This document shows, piece by piece, positions 8,589 to 15,753 of a stretch of DNA of 37,279 bases. The stretch spans positions 1-37,279 of the forward strand of contig UQEO01000007.1 of assembly GCA_900540095.1 (NCBI GenBank), in the 5' to 3' direction. The position numbers and the translations under genes are program-made. This stretch comes from an uncultured Collinsella sp. (lineage in GTDB: Bacteria; Actinomycetota; Coriobacteriia; Coriobacteriales; Coriobacteriaceae). The notes beneath the pieces are model-generated. The model was not told the origin of the DNA and ran no database searches. It saw only the letters and a program-made list of their open reading frames with translations. Numbering within the stretch: position 1 is the stretch's first letter; each line of letters starts with the position of its first letter.

Positions 8589-8702
8589 TTAACCCTGACG
8601 CTGCTTATGACGGGGGTTCTCGCAAATGACGAGGACCTTGCCATGGCGCCTAATGATTTTGCACTTATCGCACATCTTCTTGACCGAAGGACGTACCTTC
8701 AT
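8589..8702 (-). CDS. rpmJ: 50S ribosomal protein L36
   Basis: A 37-residue zinc-binding protein of the large subunit. The frame starts at the ATG at 8702 and reads MKVRPSVKKMCDKCKIIRRH then GKVLVICENPRHKQRQG, ending in TAA. The zinc ligands C11, C14, C27 and H32 are all present, so this is the zinc (C+) form. It lies between infA and rpsM, the standard position. Confidence 0.97.
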   Translation of the reverse strand: MKVRPSVKKMCDKCKIIRRHGKVLVICENPRHKQRQG

Positions 8703-8852
8703 CGTTCTTCCTTTCGGTAGCGCTCAAACTACTTCCCTACTATCTACTCGCCCAGCCGCAGGCGTTTAAAACTATGGCTGGTCTTCACACACAATCCGAC
8801 CGTAGGTTGAGCTAAGCCTGCAGTCGGAAATGGAGTGCGTGTATGCGTGCCG

Positions 8853-9077
8853 CTATTTGTAGCGATAGGTGATGCGGCCGCGGGTCAGGTCGTACGGGGA
8901 AAGCTCCACGACAACCCTGTCACCGGGGAGAATACGGATGTAATTCATTCGGATCTTGCCAGAAATGTTGCACAGAACCGAATGACCGTTCTCGAGCTCG
9001 ACCTTAAACATGGCGTTGGGCAACGGTTCCTTTACCGTACCCTCGAGCTCAATTGCGTCTTCCTTCTTCACAAGCAA
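8853..9077 (-). CDS. infA: Translation initiation factor IF-1
   Basis: Binds the ribosomal A site during initiation. The product is 72-74 residues with the OB-fold sequence KKEDAIELEGTVKEPLPNAM and GHSVLCNISGKIRMNYIRIL, ending SPYDLTRGRITYRYK. The start is ambiguous: TTG at 9077 or GTG at 9071. The GTG gives the usual N-terminus M-K-K-E-D; no in-frame ATG is available. Both have only a weak purine-rich upstream region. It follows map by about 100 bases with a possible promoter between. Confidence 0.95.
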   Translation of the reverse strand: MLVKKEDAIELEGTVKEPLPNAMFKVELENGHSVLCNISGKIRMNYIRILPGDRVVVELSPYDLTRGRITYRYK

Positions 9078-9110
9078 TCATCTTTCTCTAGAAAACGACA
9101 GCGATTGAGT

Positions 9111-9139
9111 ATTCTACAACACGTATGCACGCATCGTAA
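9111..9139 (-). promoter_or_regulatory. Possible promoter upstream of infA
   Basis: On the minus strand TTACGA (9139-9134) and TAGAAT (9116-9111) are separated by 17 bases and lie about 35 bases before the infA start. The -10 is good and the -35 moderate. It would allow the infA-rpmJ-rpsM-rpsK-rpsD-rpoA-rplQ section to be transcribed independently of the secY section. Confidence 0.45.
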
Positions 9140-9175
9140 TAACTTCGTAATGGCTCCACAACTAAGTGGAACTTG

Positions 9176-9964
9176 TTACATTTCTCCGCCTTGGAGGGAG
9201 CACCAAGCACCTTGGGCATCCGTGGTGAGAATCACCGGACCATCATTGGTAATGGCGACGGTGTTCTCGTAGTGCGCGGCGGGCAGGTGATCGTTGGTCG
9301 TAACAATCCAACCGTCGGAGCCCGTGCTCACATGGTTGGAACCCATCGTAACCATCGGCTCGATGGCAATGACCATGCCGGCCTGGAGGCGAACGCCCCT
9401 CCCCTTCTTTCCATAGTTAGGAACGTTGGGGTCCTCGTGCATCACGCGGCCAATGCCATGGCCTACATAATCACGAAGCACACCGTAACCGTGAGACTCG
9501 GCGAGGGACTGAACGGCATAACCGACGTCCCCGATATGGTTACCGGGAACAGCCTGCTCGATGGCAGCCTTAAGGCAATCGCGCGTGACCTCGCACAAAG
9601 CCTTGGCTTCGGGCGTGGGGGTGCCGACGAAAAACGTCCAAGCGTTATCGCCGACCCAACCGTCGACAACGGCTCCCGTATCGATGGAGATGATATCGCC
9701 ATCGCGCAGGATCATGTCGGGGTTGGGAATACCGTGGACCACGGCATCGTTGATCGATGCGCAAATGGTCCCCGGGAACCCGCCGTAACCCTTAAAGGCC
9801 GGGGTGCCGCCATGCATGCGGATAATCTGCTCCGCGAGCTGATCGAGCTCAAAGGTGGAAACGCCGGGGCGCACCATGGCTCCAACGTGGCGGAGCGCCA
9901 TCTTAGATAGCGCTCCTGCCTTCTTCATCTGCTCGATTTGCGTTGCAGACTTAATCTTGATCAT
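9176..9964 (-). CDS. map: Methionine aminopeptidase, type I
   Basis: Removes the N-terminal methionine from nascent proteins using two divalent metals. The 262-residue product shows the five expected ligands: D95 (SIDTGAVVDG), D106 (WVGDNAWT), H169 (YVGHGIGR), E202 (VIAIEPMV) and E233 (HYENTVAI). It lacks the N-terminal zinc-finger extension of eukaryotic forms, so it is type Ia-like. Its ATG overlaps the adk stop in an ATGA arrangement (9964-9961), implying translational coupling. The adk-map-infA order is typical of Gram-positive spc operons. Confidence 0.97.
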   Translation of the reverse strand: MIKIKSATQIEQMKKAGALSKMALRHVGAMVRPGVSTFELDQLAEQIIRMHGGTPAFKGYGGFPGTICASINDAVVHGIPNPDMILRDGDIISIDTGAVVDGWVGDNAWTFFVGTPTPEAKALCEVTRDCLKAAIEQAVPGNHIGDVGYAVQSLAESHGYGVLRDYVGHGIGRVMHEDPNVPNYGKKGRGVRLQAGMVIAIEPMVTMGSNHVSTGSDGWIVTTNDHLPAAHYENTVAITNDGPVILTTDAQGAWCSLQGGEM

Positions 9965-10587
9965 AGACCGAGAGCCTCTTTGACATCCCCGTACACGGTC
10001 TCGCGAGCCTGGTCACCGTTGACCGACTTGAGCAGACCCTGGCCACGATAGTAGTCGACGAGCGGGCTCGTGGACTTCTCGTAGACGTCGAGACGGTTCT
10101 TGATGGTCTCGGGCTTGTCGTCGTCGCGCTGATACATCTCGCCGCCACACTTGGGGCAGGTAGCATCGGCAGCGGTGCCGGTGTAACCGCATGCGCGGCA
10201 GGTGCGACGCGAAGACAGACGATCGATAATGACCTCGGGGGCCACATCGACCAGAAGGGCGCAGTCGATCTCGCGACCCATGGCGGAGAGCTCGGAATCG
10301 AGCGTCACAGCCTGGGCGGTGTTGCGCGGGAAGCCGTCGAGGATGAAGCCCTGCTGGGCGTCATCGGCGGCAAGGCGCTCCTTGACAAGGTCGATCACGA
10401 GCTGGTCGGGAACGAGCTCGCCAGCGTCCATGTACTTCTTAGCCTGAATACCAAGCTCGGTGCCACCCTTGACGGCAGCACGCAGCAGGTCGCCCGTGGA
10501 AATGTGGGCGACGCCAAACTCGGCGACGAGCTCCTGTGCGACGGTGCCCTTACCGGCACCCGGAGCTCCGAGCAATACGAGGTTCAT
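9961..10587 (-). CDS. adk: Adenylate kinase
   Basis: Interconverts 2 ADP with ATP and AMP. The ATG at 10587 has GAGGAGG seven bases upstream; the in-frame TTG six bases earlier is too close to that site. The product is 208 residues. The P-loop GAPGAGKGT lies at 7-15, the AMP-binding part contains GFPRNTAQA, and the LID holds four cysteines (CRACGYTG and CPKCGG), so this is the long zinc-LID form common in Gram-positives. It is coupled to map by a 4-base overlap. Confidence 0.97.
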   Translation of the reverse strand: MNLVLLGAPGAGKGTVAQELVAEFGVAHISTGDLLRAAVKGGTELGIQAKKYMDAGELVPDQLVIDLVKERLAADDAQQGFILDGFPRNTAQAVTLDSELSAMGREIDCALLVDVAPEVIIDRLSSRRTCRACGYTGTAADATCPKCGGEMYQRDDDKPETIKNRLDVYEKSTSPLVDYYRGQGLLKSVNGDQARETVYGDVKEALGL

Positions 10588-10605
10588 GAGCAATCCTCCT
10601 CTAGC

Positions 10606-11892
10606 CTATTTAAAGAATCCATCGTAATCATACATCTTGATCTGGCCTTCGAGCTTATCGACCGTGTCGAGCACGACGCCGACCATGATGAGGATGGACG
10701 TGCCGCCAAATGCCTGGATCAGATGGTTACCCGTGAAGGAGAAGATGATCGAAGGCACGATGGCGATGAGCGCCAAAAAGACAGCGCTGGGAAGCGTGAT
10801 CTTGTTGAGCGCGTTCTTGATGTAGGCCGCGGTAGCCCTACCCGGACGCACGCCCGGAATAAAGCCGCCCTGCTTCTTAAGGTTATCGGCCGTGTCATCG
10901 GGGTTGAACACCATGGAGGTGTAGAAGTACGCGAAGAACACGATGAGGACAACGTTAAGCACCCAGTTGAGCCAACCGGTCGAAAGCGCGGAGGCAACTG
11001 CCTGAATCCAGCCGATGCCGGGGAAGAACACGGCAATCTGAGCCGGGAAGTACAGCAGCGCCGAAGCGAAGATGATCGGCACGACACCCGCGGTGTTGAC
11101 CTTGATGGGCAGGTAGGTGGTCTGGCCACCCATCATGCGACGGCCCACGACGCGCTTAGCGTAGGAGACCGGGATGCGGCGCTGGCCGCGCTCAAGGAAA
11201 ACAATCAGCGGGATAACCAGCAGGATGATGGCGCAGATGATCACCATGGTGATGATGCCACCGGCATTGCCCTCGGTGCTGGAGAAGATAGCCTGCGGCA
11301 GACCGGCCATGATGTTCGCGAAGATGATCAGCGACATGCCATTGCCGATACCGCGCTGGGTGATGAGCTCACCAATCCACATGATCAGCATGGCGCCCGC
11401 GGTGAGCGTACCGACGATCATGAGGTCGAAGATGATCTCGGGAGCGCCGGCGCCATTGAAGCTGATGCCGAAGCTCTTAAAGAGGAAGAGGTAACCCACG
11501 GAGTTGAGGATTGCCAGAGCCAGGGTGAGGTAACGCGAATACTGCGTAATCTTGGTCTGACCGACCTCGCCCTCGCGGGCAAGCTCATGCAGGGAAGGCA
11601 CGACGGCCTGGAGCATCTGGAGGATGATCGAGCTGGTGATGTAAGGCATGATGCCCAGCGAAAACACCGACACATAGCTCAACGCGCCGCCAGAGAAAAG
11701 ATTCAGGAGGGCCATAGCACCTGCGGCGACCGAATTGTTATCGGTCGAGAAAAGGCCCAGCATCCCCTGGAAGGGAATGCCGGGCACAGGAACGTGCGCA
11801 CCAATGCGGTACACGACGAGCATAGCTATGGTAAAAAGAATCTTTTCGCGCAATTCTTTGATGCGGAAAGCATTCTTAAGACCATTTAGCAC
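10606..11892 (-). CDS. secY: Preprotein translocase subunit SecY
   Basis: Channel-forming subunit of the Sec translocon in the cytoplasmic membrane. The 428-residue product has ten predicted hydrophobic segments and family blocks such as MALLNLFSGGALSYVSVFSL, GIMPYITSSIILQML and IPVSYAKRVVGR in the long cytoplasmic loop. It starts at a GTG (11892) that overlaps the end of rplO by 7 bases, and the Shine-Dalgarno lies inside rplO, implying coupling. No secE or secG is in this window. Confidence 0.97.
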   Translation of the reverse strand: MLNGLKNAFRIKELREKILFTIAMLVVYRIGAHVPVPGIPFQGMLGLFSTDNNSVAAGAMALLNLFSGGALSYVSVFSLGIMPYITSSIILQMLQAVVPSLHELAREGEVGQTKITQYSRYLTLALAILNSVGYLFLFKSFGISFNGAGAPEIIFDLMIVGTLTAGAMLIMWIGELITQRGIGNGMSLIIFANIMAGLPQAIFSSTEGNAGGIITMVIICAIILLVIPLIVFLERGQRRIPVSYAKRVVGRRMMGGQTTYLPIKVNTAGVVPIIFASALLYFPAQIAVFFPGIGWIQAVASALSTGWLNWVLNVVLIVFFAYFYTSMVFNPDDTADNLKKQGGFIPGVRPGRATAAYIKNALNKITLPSAVFLALIAIVPSIIFSFTGNHLIQAFGGTSILIMVGVVLDTVDKLEGQIKMYDYDGFFK

Positions 11893-12335
11893 GGCAGCTC
11901 GACCTTTCCGCCGGCGGCCTCGATCTTGGCCTGCGCAGAAGCGCTGACCTTGTCGACCTTGACCGTGAACTTCTTGGTGAGCTCACCATTGCCGAGCACC
12001 TTGACGGGCTCGAACTCGCTCTTGGTGATGCGAGCGGCCTTAAGAGCGGCACCGTCGATCACAGCGCCGTCCTCGAACTTACGCTCGAGACGCTCAACGT
12101 TAACGGCGGTGTACTCGATACGACGGGGGTTGCGGAAGCCCGGAAGCTTGGGCAGGCGCATAGCCAGCGGAGTCTGGCCACCCTCGAAGCCGGCACCCTT
12201 GGTGCCGCCAGAGCGGGAACCCTGGCCCTTCTGGCCGCGGCCAGAAGTGGTGCCGTGACCCGAAGAATTGCCACGGCCGACGCGCTTGCGGTTCTTGGTG
12301 GAACCGGGCGCGGGAGTAAGATCGTGAAGCTGCAT
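11886..12335 (-). CDS. rplO: 50S ribosomal protein L15
   Basis: Large-subunit assembly protein. The 149-residue product opens MQLHDLTPAPGSTKNRKRVG with the Gly-rich GRGNSSGHGTTSGRGQKGQG segment and the conserved GGQTPLAMRLPKLPGFRN block. It starts three bases after the rpmD stop and its last codons overlap secY. Confidence 0.97.
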   Translation of the reverse strand: MQLHDLTPAPGSTKNRKRVGRGNSSGHGTTSGRGQKGQGSRSGGTKGAGFEGGQTPLAMRLPKLPGFRNPRRIEYTAVNVERLERKFEDGAVIDGAALKAARITKSEFEPVKVLGNGELTKKFTVKVDKVSASAQAKIEAAGGKVELPC

Positions 12336-12338
12336 TTG

Positions 12339-12521
12339 CTACTCCTCTACAATCTCGACAAGGTGCTTGACCTTGAAGATCATGCCGCGGACGGACTCGT
12401 TGTCAGCAATCTCGCGAACCTCGCGGATCCTGTGGAGACCGAGGGCACGGACAGTACGGACCTGGTCCTGCTTGCAACCGTTGGTGCTGCGGACCTGCTT
12501 GATCTTGATGGTGTCAGCCAT
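12339..12521 (-). CDS. rpmD: 50S ribosomal protein L30
   Basis: A 60-residue large-subunit protein, MADTIKIKQVRSTNGCKQDQ followed by RTVRALGLHRIREVRE, typical of L30. The AAGGAG that serves it lies at the end of rpsE. Whichever frame rpsE uses at its end affects how closely the two genes are coupled: the family-typical rpsE frame would stop at 12524, two bases before this ATG, whereas the frame as written stops at 12534. Confidence 0.96.
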   Translation of the reverse strand: MADTIKIKQVRSTNGCKQDQVRTVRALGLHRIREVREIADNESVRGMIFKVKHLVEIVEE

Positions 12522-12533
12522 GCTTAGTTCTCC

Positions 12534-13073
12534 TTACCGACGAACATCTCGGAGACCGTCAGGCCACGGCGAAAAAACGCACCTGCCAAGAAGGGGAGCC
12601 GCGACGTCCTCAGGGCTGGAGAGCTCCTTGAGGCCCTCGACGGCAGCCTTGATGATGTTGAGGCCGTTGTCGGTACCGAGGGACTTGGACAGGACGTTCT
12701 TGATGCCAGCAAGCTCAAAGAGGGGACGCACAGCGCCGCCGGCGATAACGCCGGTACCCTCGACAGCGGGCTTGATGATGATGCGGCCGGCACCAAAGTG
12801 GCCGAGAACCTCGTGCGGGATGGTGCCCTGCTCGGTCACCGGCACGTGGAACATGTTCTTCTTGGCATCGAGAGATGCCTTGGAGATGGCCATGGGCACC
12901 TCAGCGGACTTGCCCATGCCAACGCCGACGTTGCCCTTGCCGTCGCCAACGACGACGAGAGCGACGAGGCTCATGCGACGACCACCCTTGACGGTCTTCG
13001 ACACGCGGTTGATGTAAACGACGCGCTCCTCGAACTCGGAGGCCTCGCGCTGCTGCTTCTGATTACGAGCCAT
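12534..13073 (-). CDS. rpsE: 30S ribosomal protein S5 with an altered C-terminus
   Basis: Small-subunit protein involved in decoding accuracy. Residues 1 to about 158 are a normal S5: the double-stranded-RNA-binding-like domain with FEERVVYINRVSKTVKGGRR, then VPVTEQGTIPHEVLGHFGAG and LKELSSPEDVAA. After EDVAA the frame reads PLLGRCVFSPWPDGLRDVRR and stops at 12534. The family usually continues with K/R-R-G-L-T-V-type residues. That sequence, RRGLTVSEMFVGKEN, is present in another frame and ends in TAA at 12524-12526. A 25-base segment at 12572-12596, containing a run of six T on the coding strand, separates the two and breaks the frame. The product should still contain the whole S5 core. Confidence 0.9.
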   Translation of the reverse strand: MARNQKQQREASEFEERVVYINRVSKTVKGGRRMSLVALVVVGDGKGNVGVGMGKSAEVPMAISKASLDAKKNMFHVPVTEQGTIPHEVLGHFGAGRIIIKPAVEGTGVIAGGAVRPLFELAGIKNVLSKSLGTDNGLNIIKAAVEGLKELSSPEDVAAPLLGRCVFSPWPDGLRDVRR

Positions 13074-13087
13074 GTGCTACATACCTC

Positions 13088-13456
13088 CTAGAACTCGAGA
13101 CCGGCGGCACGAGCACCGTCGGCGAGGGCCTTGACGCGGCCATGGTAGATACGGCCACCGCGATCGAAGGCGACCTTGGTGATGCCGGCCTCGATGGCGC
13201 GCTTGCCAACGAGCTGACCGACCTTCTCCGCAGCCTCCTTGTTCGAGGTGTGGGTGCCCTTGAACTCGTCCTCGAGGGTCGAGGCAGAGACGAGCGTCAG
13301 GCTGGAGCCCTTGCTGTCGTCGATGATCTGGGCATAGATGTTGGCGTTAGTACGGGTCACGCGAAGACGCGGACGCTCGGAGGTACCCGAGACCTTGCCG
13401 CGAACACGACGCTGACGACGCTTGAGGCCTTCCAGCTTCGCCTTATGCTTGTTCAT
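13088..13456 (-). CDS. rplR: 50S ribosomal protein L18
   Basis: 5S rRNA-binding protein. The 122-residue product starts MNKHKAKLEGLKRRQRRVRG and carries RPRLRVTRTNANIYAQIIDD and the C-terminal FDRGGRIYHGRVKALADGAR block. Length and position between rplF and rpsE are standard. Confidence 0.97.
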   Translation of the reverse strand: MNKHKAKLEGLKRRQRRVRGKVSGTSERPRLRVTRTNANIYAQIIDDSKGSSLTLVSASTLEDEFKGTHTSNKEAAEKVGQLVGKRAIEAGITKVAFDRGGRIYHGRVKALADGARAAGLEF

Positions 13457-13531
13457 ACGTAAACTCCTAAAAAGGTTGATCTTGCCAGCACCTGACGGGG
13501 TGCTGGTCTTATGCGAGTGAGTCGGTTACGA

Positions 13532-14068
13532 CTACTTGGCGGCCTTACCCAGCTTGCGGCGGATGTGCTCGCCAACGTAGTGGATACCCTTGCCCTTGTA
13601 AGGCTCGGGAGGACGATGGCCGCGGATCTCAGCGGCGATCTGACCGACCTGCTGCTTGTTGATACCCTTGACGTTCACGTGGGTGTTGTCGGGAACCTCG
13701 AAGGTGATGCCCTCGGGAGCCTCGACGATCACGGGGTGCGAGAAGCCCAGGGAGAACTCGAGGTTCTTGCCCTTCTGCTGCACGCGGTAACCGACGCCGG
13801 CGAGCTCGAGCTTCTTCTCGAAGCCCTCGGAAACGCCAACAACCATGTTGTGGATGAGGGCGCGGGTGAGGCCGTGGCGGGCACGGGTCTCACGCTCGTC
13901 GTCGGGACGGGAAACGGTGAGGACGTTGTCCTCGACGTTGATAGCGAGCTTCTCAAAGACATCGAGCTCGAGCTGGCCCTTGGGGCCCTTGACGACAACG
14001 TTGTTGCCGTTGACTGCCACTTCGACTCCGGCGGGAATCTGGACAGGCTTATTACCGATACGAGACAC
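13532..14068 (-). CDS. rplF: 50S ribosomal protein L6
   Basis: Large-subunit protein near the factor-binding site. The 178-residue product begins MSRIGNKPVQIPAGVEVAVN and ends with GHRPPEPYKGKGIHYVGEHI, the conserved L6 C-terminal motif. Both L6 repeats are present. It follows rpsH. Confidence 0.97.
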   Translation of the reverse strand: MSRIGNKPVQIPAGVEVAVNGNNVVVKGPKGQLELDVFEKLAINVEDNVLTVSRPDDERETRARHGLTRALIHNMVVGVSEGFEKKLELAGVGYRVQQKGKNLEFSLGFSHPVIVEAPEGITFEVPDNTHVNVKGINKQQVGQIAAEIRGHRPPEPYKGKGIHYVGEHIRRKLGKAAK

Positions 14069-14101
14069 GGTGATCTCCTTTCCTTCTACCTACCGAGCGA
14101 A

Positions 14102-14500
14102 TTACCAGACGTAAGCGATGATCTCGCCGCCGACGTTGTGCTTGCGAGCATCGCGGTCGGTCATGACGCCATGGCTGGTGGAAATAATGGCGGTACCAAG
14201 GCCACCGCGGACGCGGGGCATGTCGGCAACGCCGGTGTACTTACGCAGGCCCGGCTTGGAAATGCGGCGGATGCCGTTGATGACCTTAGCCTTCTTGGGA
14301 CCATACTTAAGCGTGATGTGCAGAGTCTTCTGGGGAACGGTGTCCTCGACATCGTAGCCCTCGATGTAGCCCTCCTCGTGCAGAACACGAGCGATCTCGA
14401 CGAGCTTCTTGCTGCTCGGCATGGAGACCGTGGCCTTGTTCACAGAGTTAGCGTTACGGATGCGCGTAAGCATATCTGCGATCGGGTCTGTAAGGTTCAT
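14102..14500 (-). CDS. rpsH: 30S ribosomal protein S8
   Basis: Central-domain 16S rRNA-binding protein and translational repressor of the spc operon in E. coli. The 132-residue product begins MNLTDPIADMLTRIRNANSV and ends GLGTAIISTSHGVMTDRDAR followed by KHNVGGEIIAYVW. Length is typical. About 120 bases separate it from rpsN; these hold a GC-rich inverted repeat but nothing that looks like a gene. Confidence 0.97.
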   Translation of the reverse strand: MNLTDPIADMLTRIRNANSVNKATVSMPSSKKLVEIARVLHEEGYIEGYDVEDTVPQKTLHITLKYGPKKAKVINGIRRISKPGLRKYTGVADMPRVRGGLGTAIISTSHGVMTDRDARKHNVGGEIIAYVW

Positions 14501-14619
14501 ACAGATTCTCCTTCGTTCTTGATGAACACGTGCTCTTGGTTCTTCGCCGCCCTTAACGGCAAAGCCTTTTTAGCGCGTTTTCCCTGTTCCAAACTGATGC
14601 TTGAAACGCTGGTAGTGAC

Positions 14620-14805
14620 TTACCAGCTGGCCTTCTTAACGCCGGGAAGCTCGCCCTTGAGTGCAAGCTCGCGGAAGCAGACACGGCACAGGCCGAACTT
14701 GCGGTACACAGAGTGCGGACGGCCGCAGCGCTGGCAGCGCGTGTACTCACGAGTAGAGAACTTCTGCTTGCGATTGCACTTGACGATCATCGATGTCTTA
14801 GCCAC
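14620..14805 (-). CDS. rpsN: 30S ribosomal protein S14, type Z
   Basis: A 61-residue zinc-binding small-subunit protein. MAKTSMIVKCNRKQKFSTRE is followed by YTRCQRCGRPHSVYRKFGLC and RVCFRELA. The cysteines at CxxC (RCQRC) and CxxC (CRVC) form the zinc site, and the short length is typical of the type Z form of Gram-positives. It lies between rplE and rpsH. Confidence 0.97.
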   Translation of the reverse strand: MAKTSMIVKCNRKQKFSTREYTRCQRCGRPHSVYRKFGLCRVCFRELALKGELPGVKKASW

Positions 14806-14884
14806 TTATATCCTCCTCACATAGAGTATTGTTCGCCCCAAGCGCCGCCCCCTTGTGGGAACGGCGCTTATAGGGCAGGTGAAC

Positions 14885-15442
14885 CTATTTCTTGAACGGG
14901 AAACCGAAGGCGTCCAGAAGGGCCTTGGCCTCCTCATCGGTATTGGCGGTGGTCACGAAAGTGATGTCCATACCGCGCTGGTGATCGACGGAGTCGAAGT
15001 CGATCTCGGGGAAGATGAGCTGCTCGGTGACGCCCATGGAGAAGTTACCACGGCCGTCGAAGCTCTTGGCGGAGATGCCGCGGAAGTCGCGGATACGGGG
15101 GATCGCGACGGAGGTCAGACGATCGAAGAACTCCCACATACGGTCGCCACGCAGGGTAACCTTGCAGCCGATCGGCATACCAGCGCGCAGGCGGAAGGTA
15201 GCGATGGACTTGCGGGCACGGGTGATCATCGGCTGCTGGCCGGTGATGGCGCGCAGGTCGCGCACGGCACCGTCGATGGCCTTGGAATCGGTAGCGGCCT
15301 CGCCGACACCCATGTTCACGACGATCTTCTCAAACTTGGGGATCATCATGACGTTCTCGTACTGGAACTTGTCCTGAAGCTGCTGCTTGACCTCGTTGTT
15401 GTACTTGGTCTTCAGACGCGGCACATACTTCTCTTCTGCCAT
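14885..15442 (-). CDS. rplE: 50S ribosomal protein L5
   Basis: 5S rRNA- and P-site-contacting large-subunit protein. The 185-residue product opens MAEEKYVPRLKTKYNNEVKQ, carries PKFEKIVVNMGVGEAATDSK and RMWEFFDRLTSVAIPRIRDF, and ends DEEAKALLDAFGFPFKK. AAGGAG lies upstream of its ATG at 15442. It is the first ribosomal gene in the window: the usual upstream neighbour rplX is not present, and a non-coding segment and the xdhC end lie there instead. Confidence 0.97.
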   Translation of the reverse strand: MAEEKYVPRLKTKYNNEVKQQLQDKFQYENVMMIPKFEKIVVNMGVGEAATDSKAIDGAVRDLRAITGQQPMITRARKSIATFRLRAGMPIGCKVTLRGDRMWEFFDRLTSVAIPRIRDFRGISAKSFDGRGNFSMGVTEQLIFPEIDFDSVDHQRGMDITFVTTANTDEEAKALLDAFGFPFKK

Positions 15443-15753
15443 TGTTCACTCCTTCTTGGGGTTTTAAGCACGGGGCGTGGCCACGATGGGTTGTCCTCGT
15501 GCCTCCTGACTGCATCCGCGCCGCTCATGGCATTTCGCGGTTTGGACTCGACGCAGCAGGAGCCGACAAAACAATCGGTACTATACGCGCATTGGGTGCG
15601 TATTTCCAGAAAAACCTCGTCTGCCTGCACAACTCCACAACTCCCCCGCACAAATGGATCCCAAAAAGCAGTTGCGGTGAAATAGGGACTGTTTGACGGC
15701 TTAACAGGCTTAAACAGTCCGTATTTCACCGCAACTTATTGGTGGGGATGCGA
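15443..15753. other. Gene-poor junction between rplE and xdhC
   Basis: About 310 bases with no supported gene. It holds the rplE ribosome binding site, an AGGAGG at about 15510 on the minus strand followed by only a 6-codon GTG frame (MATPRA), a TATAGT-like -10 candidate near 15582 on the minus strand without a good -35, and the long inverted repeat described separately. Whichever promoter drives rplE must lie here or read through from xdhC. Confidence 0.6.
15665..15736 (-). terminator. Long inverted repeat acting as likely terminator of yqeB-xdhC
   Basis: Arms at 15670-15694 and 15712-15736 are 25 bases long and match at 24 of 25 positions, with a 17-base loop. Read on the minus strand the structure is followed by GCTTTTTGG, so it can act as a Rho-independent terminator about 20 bases past the xdhC stop. 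The stem is far longer than the other terminators in the window, which suggests a mobile or repeated intergenic element. Confidence 0.7.

Noticed and set aside
10504..11889. Long plus-strand frame opposite secY (also 5678-7129, 13511-14824, 22012-23493)
   Set aside because: Antisense shadows of strongly conserved genes produced by G/C-rich third positions; none has a recognisable domain.
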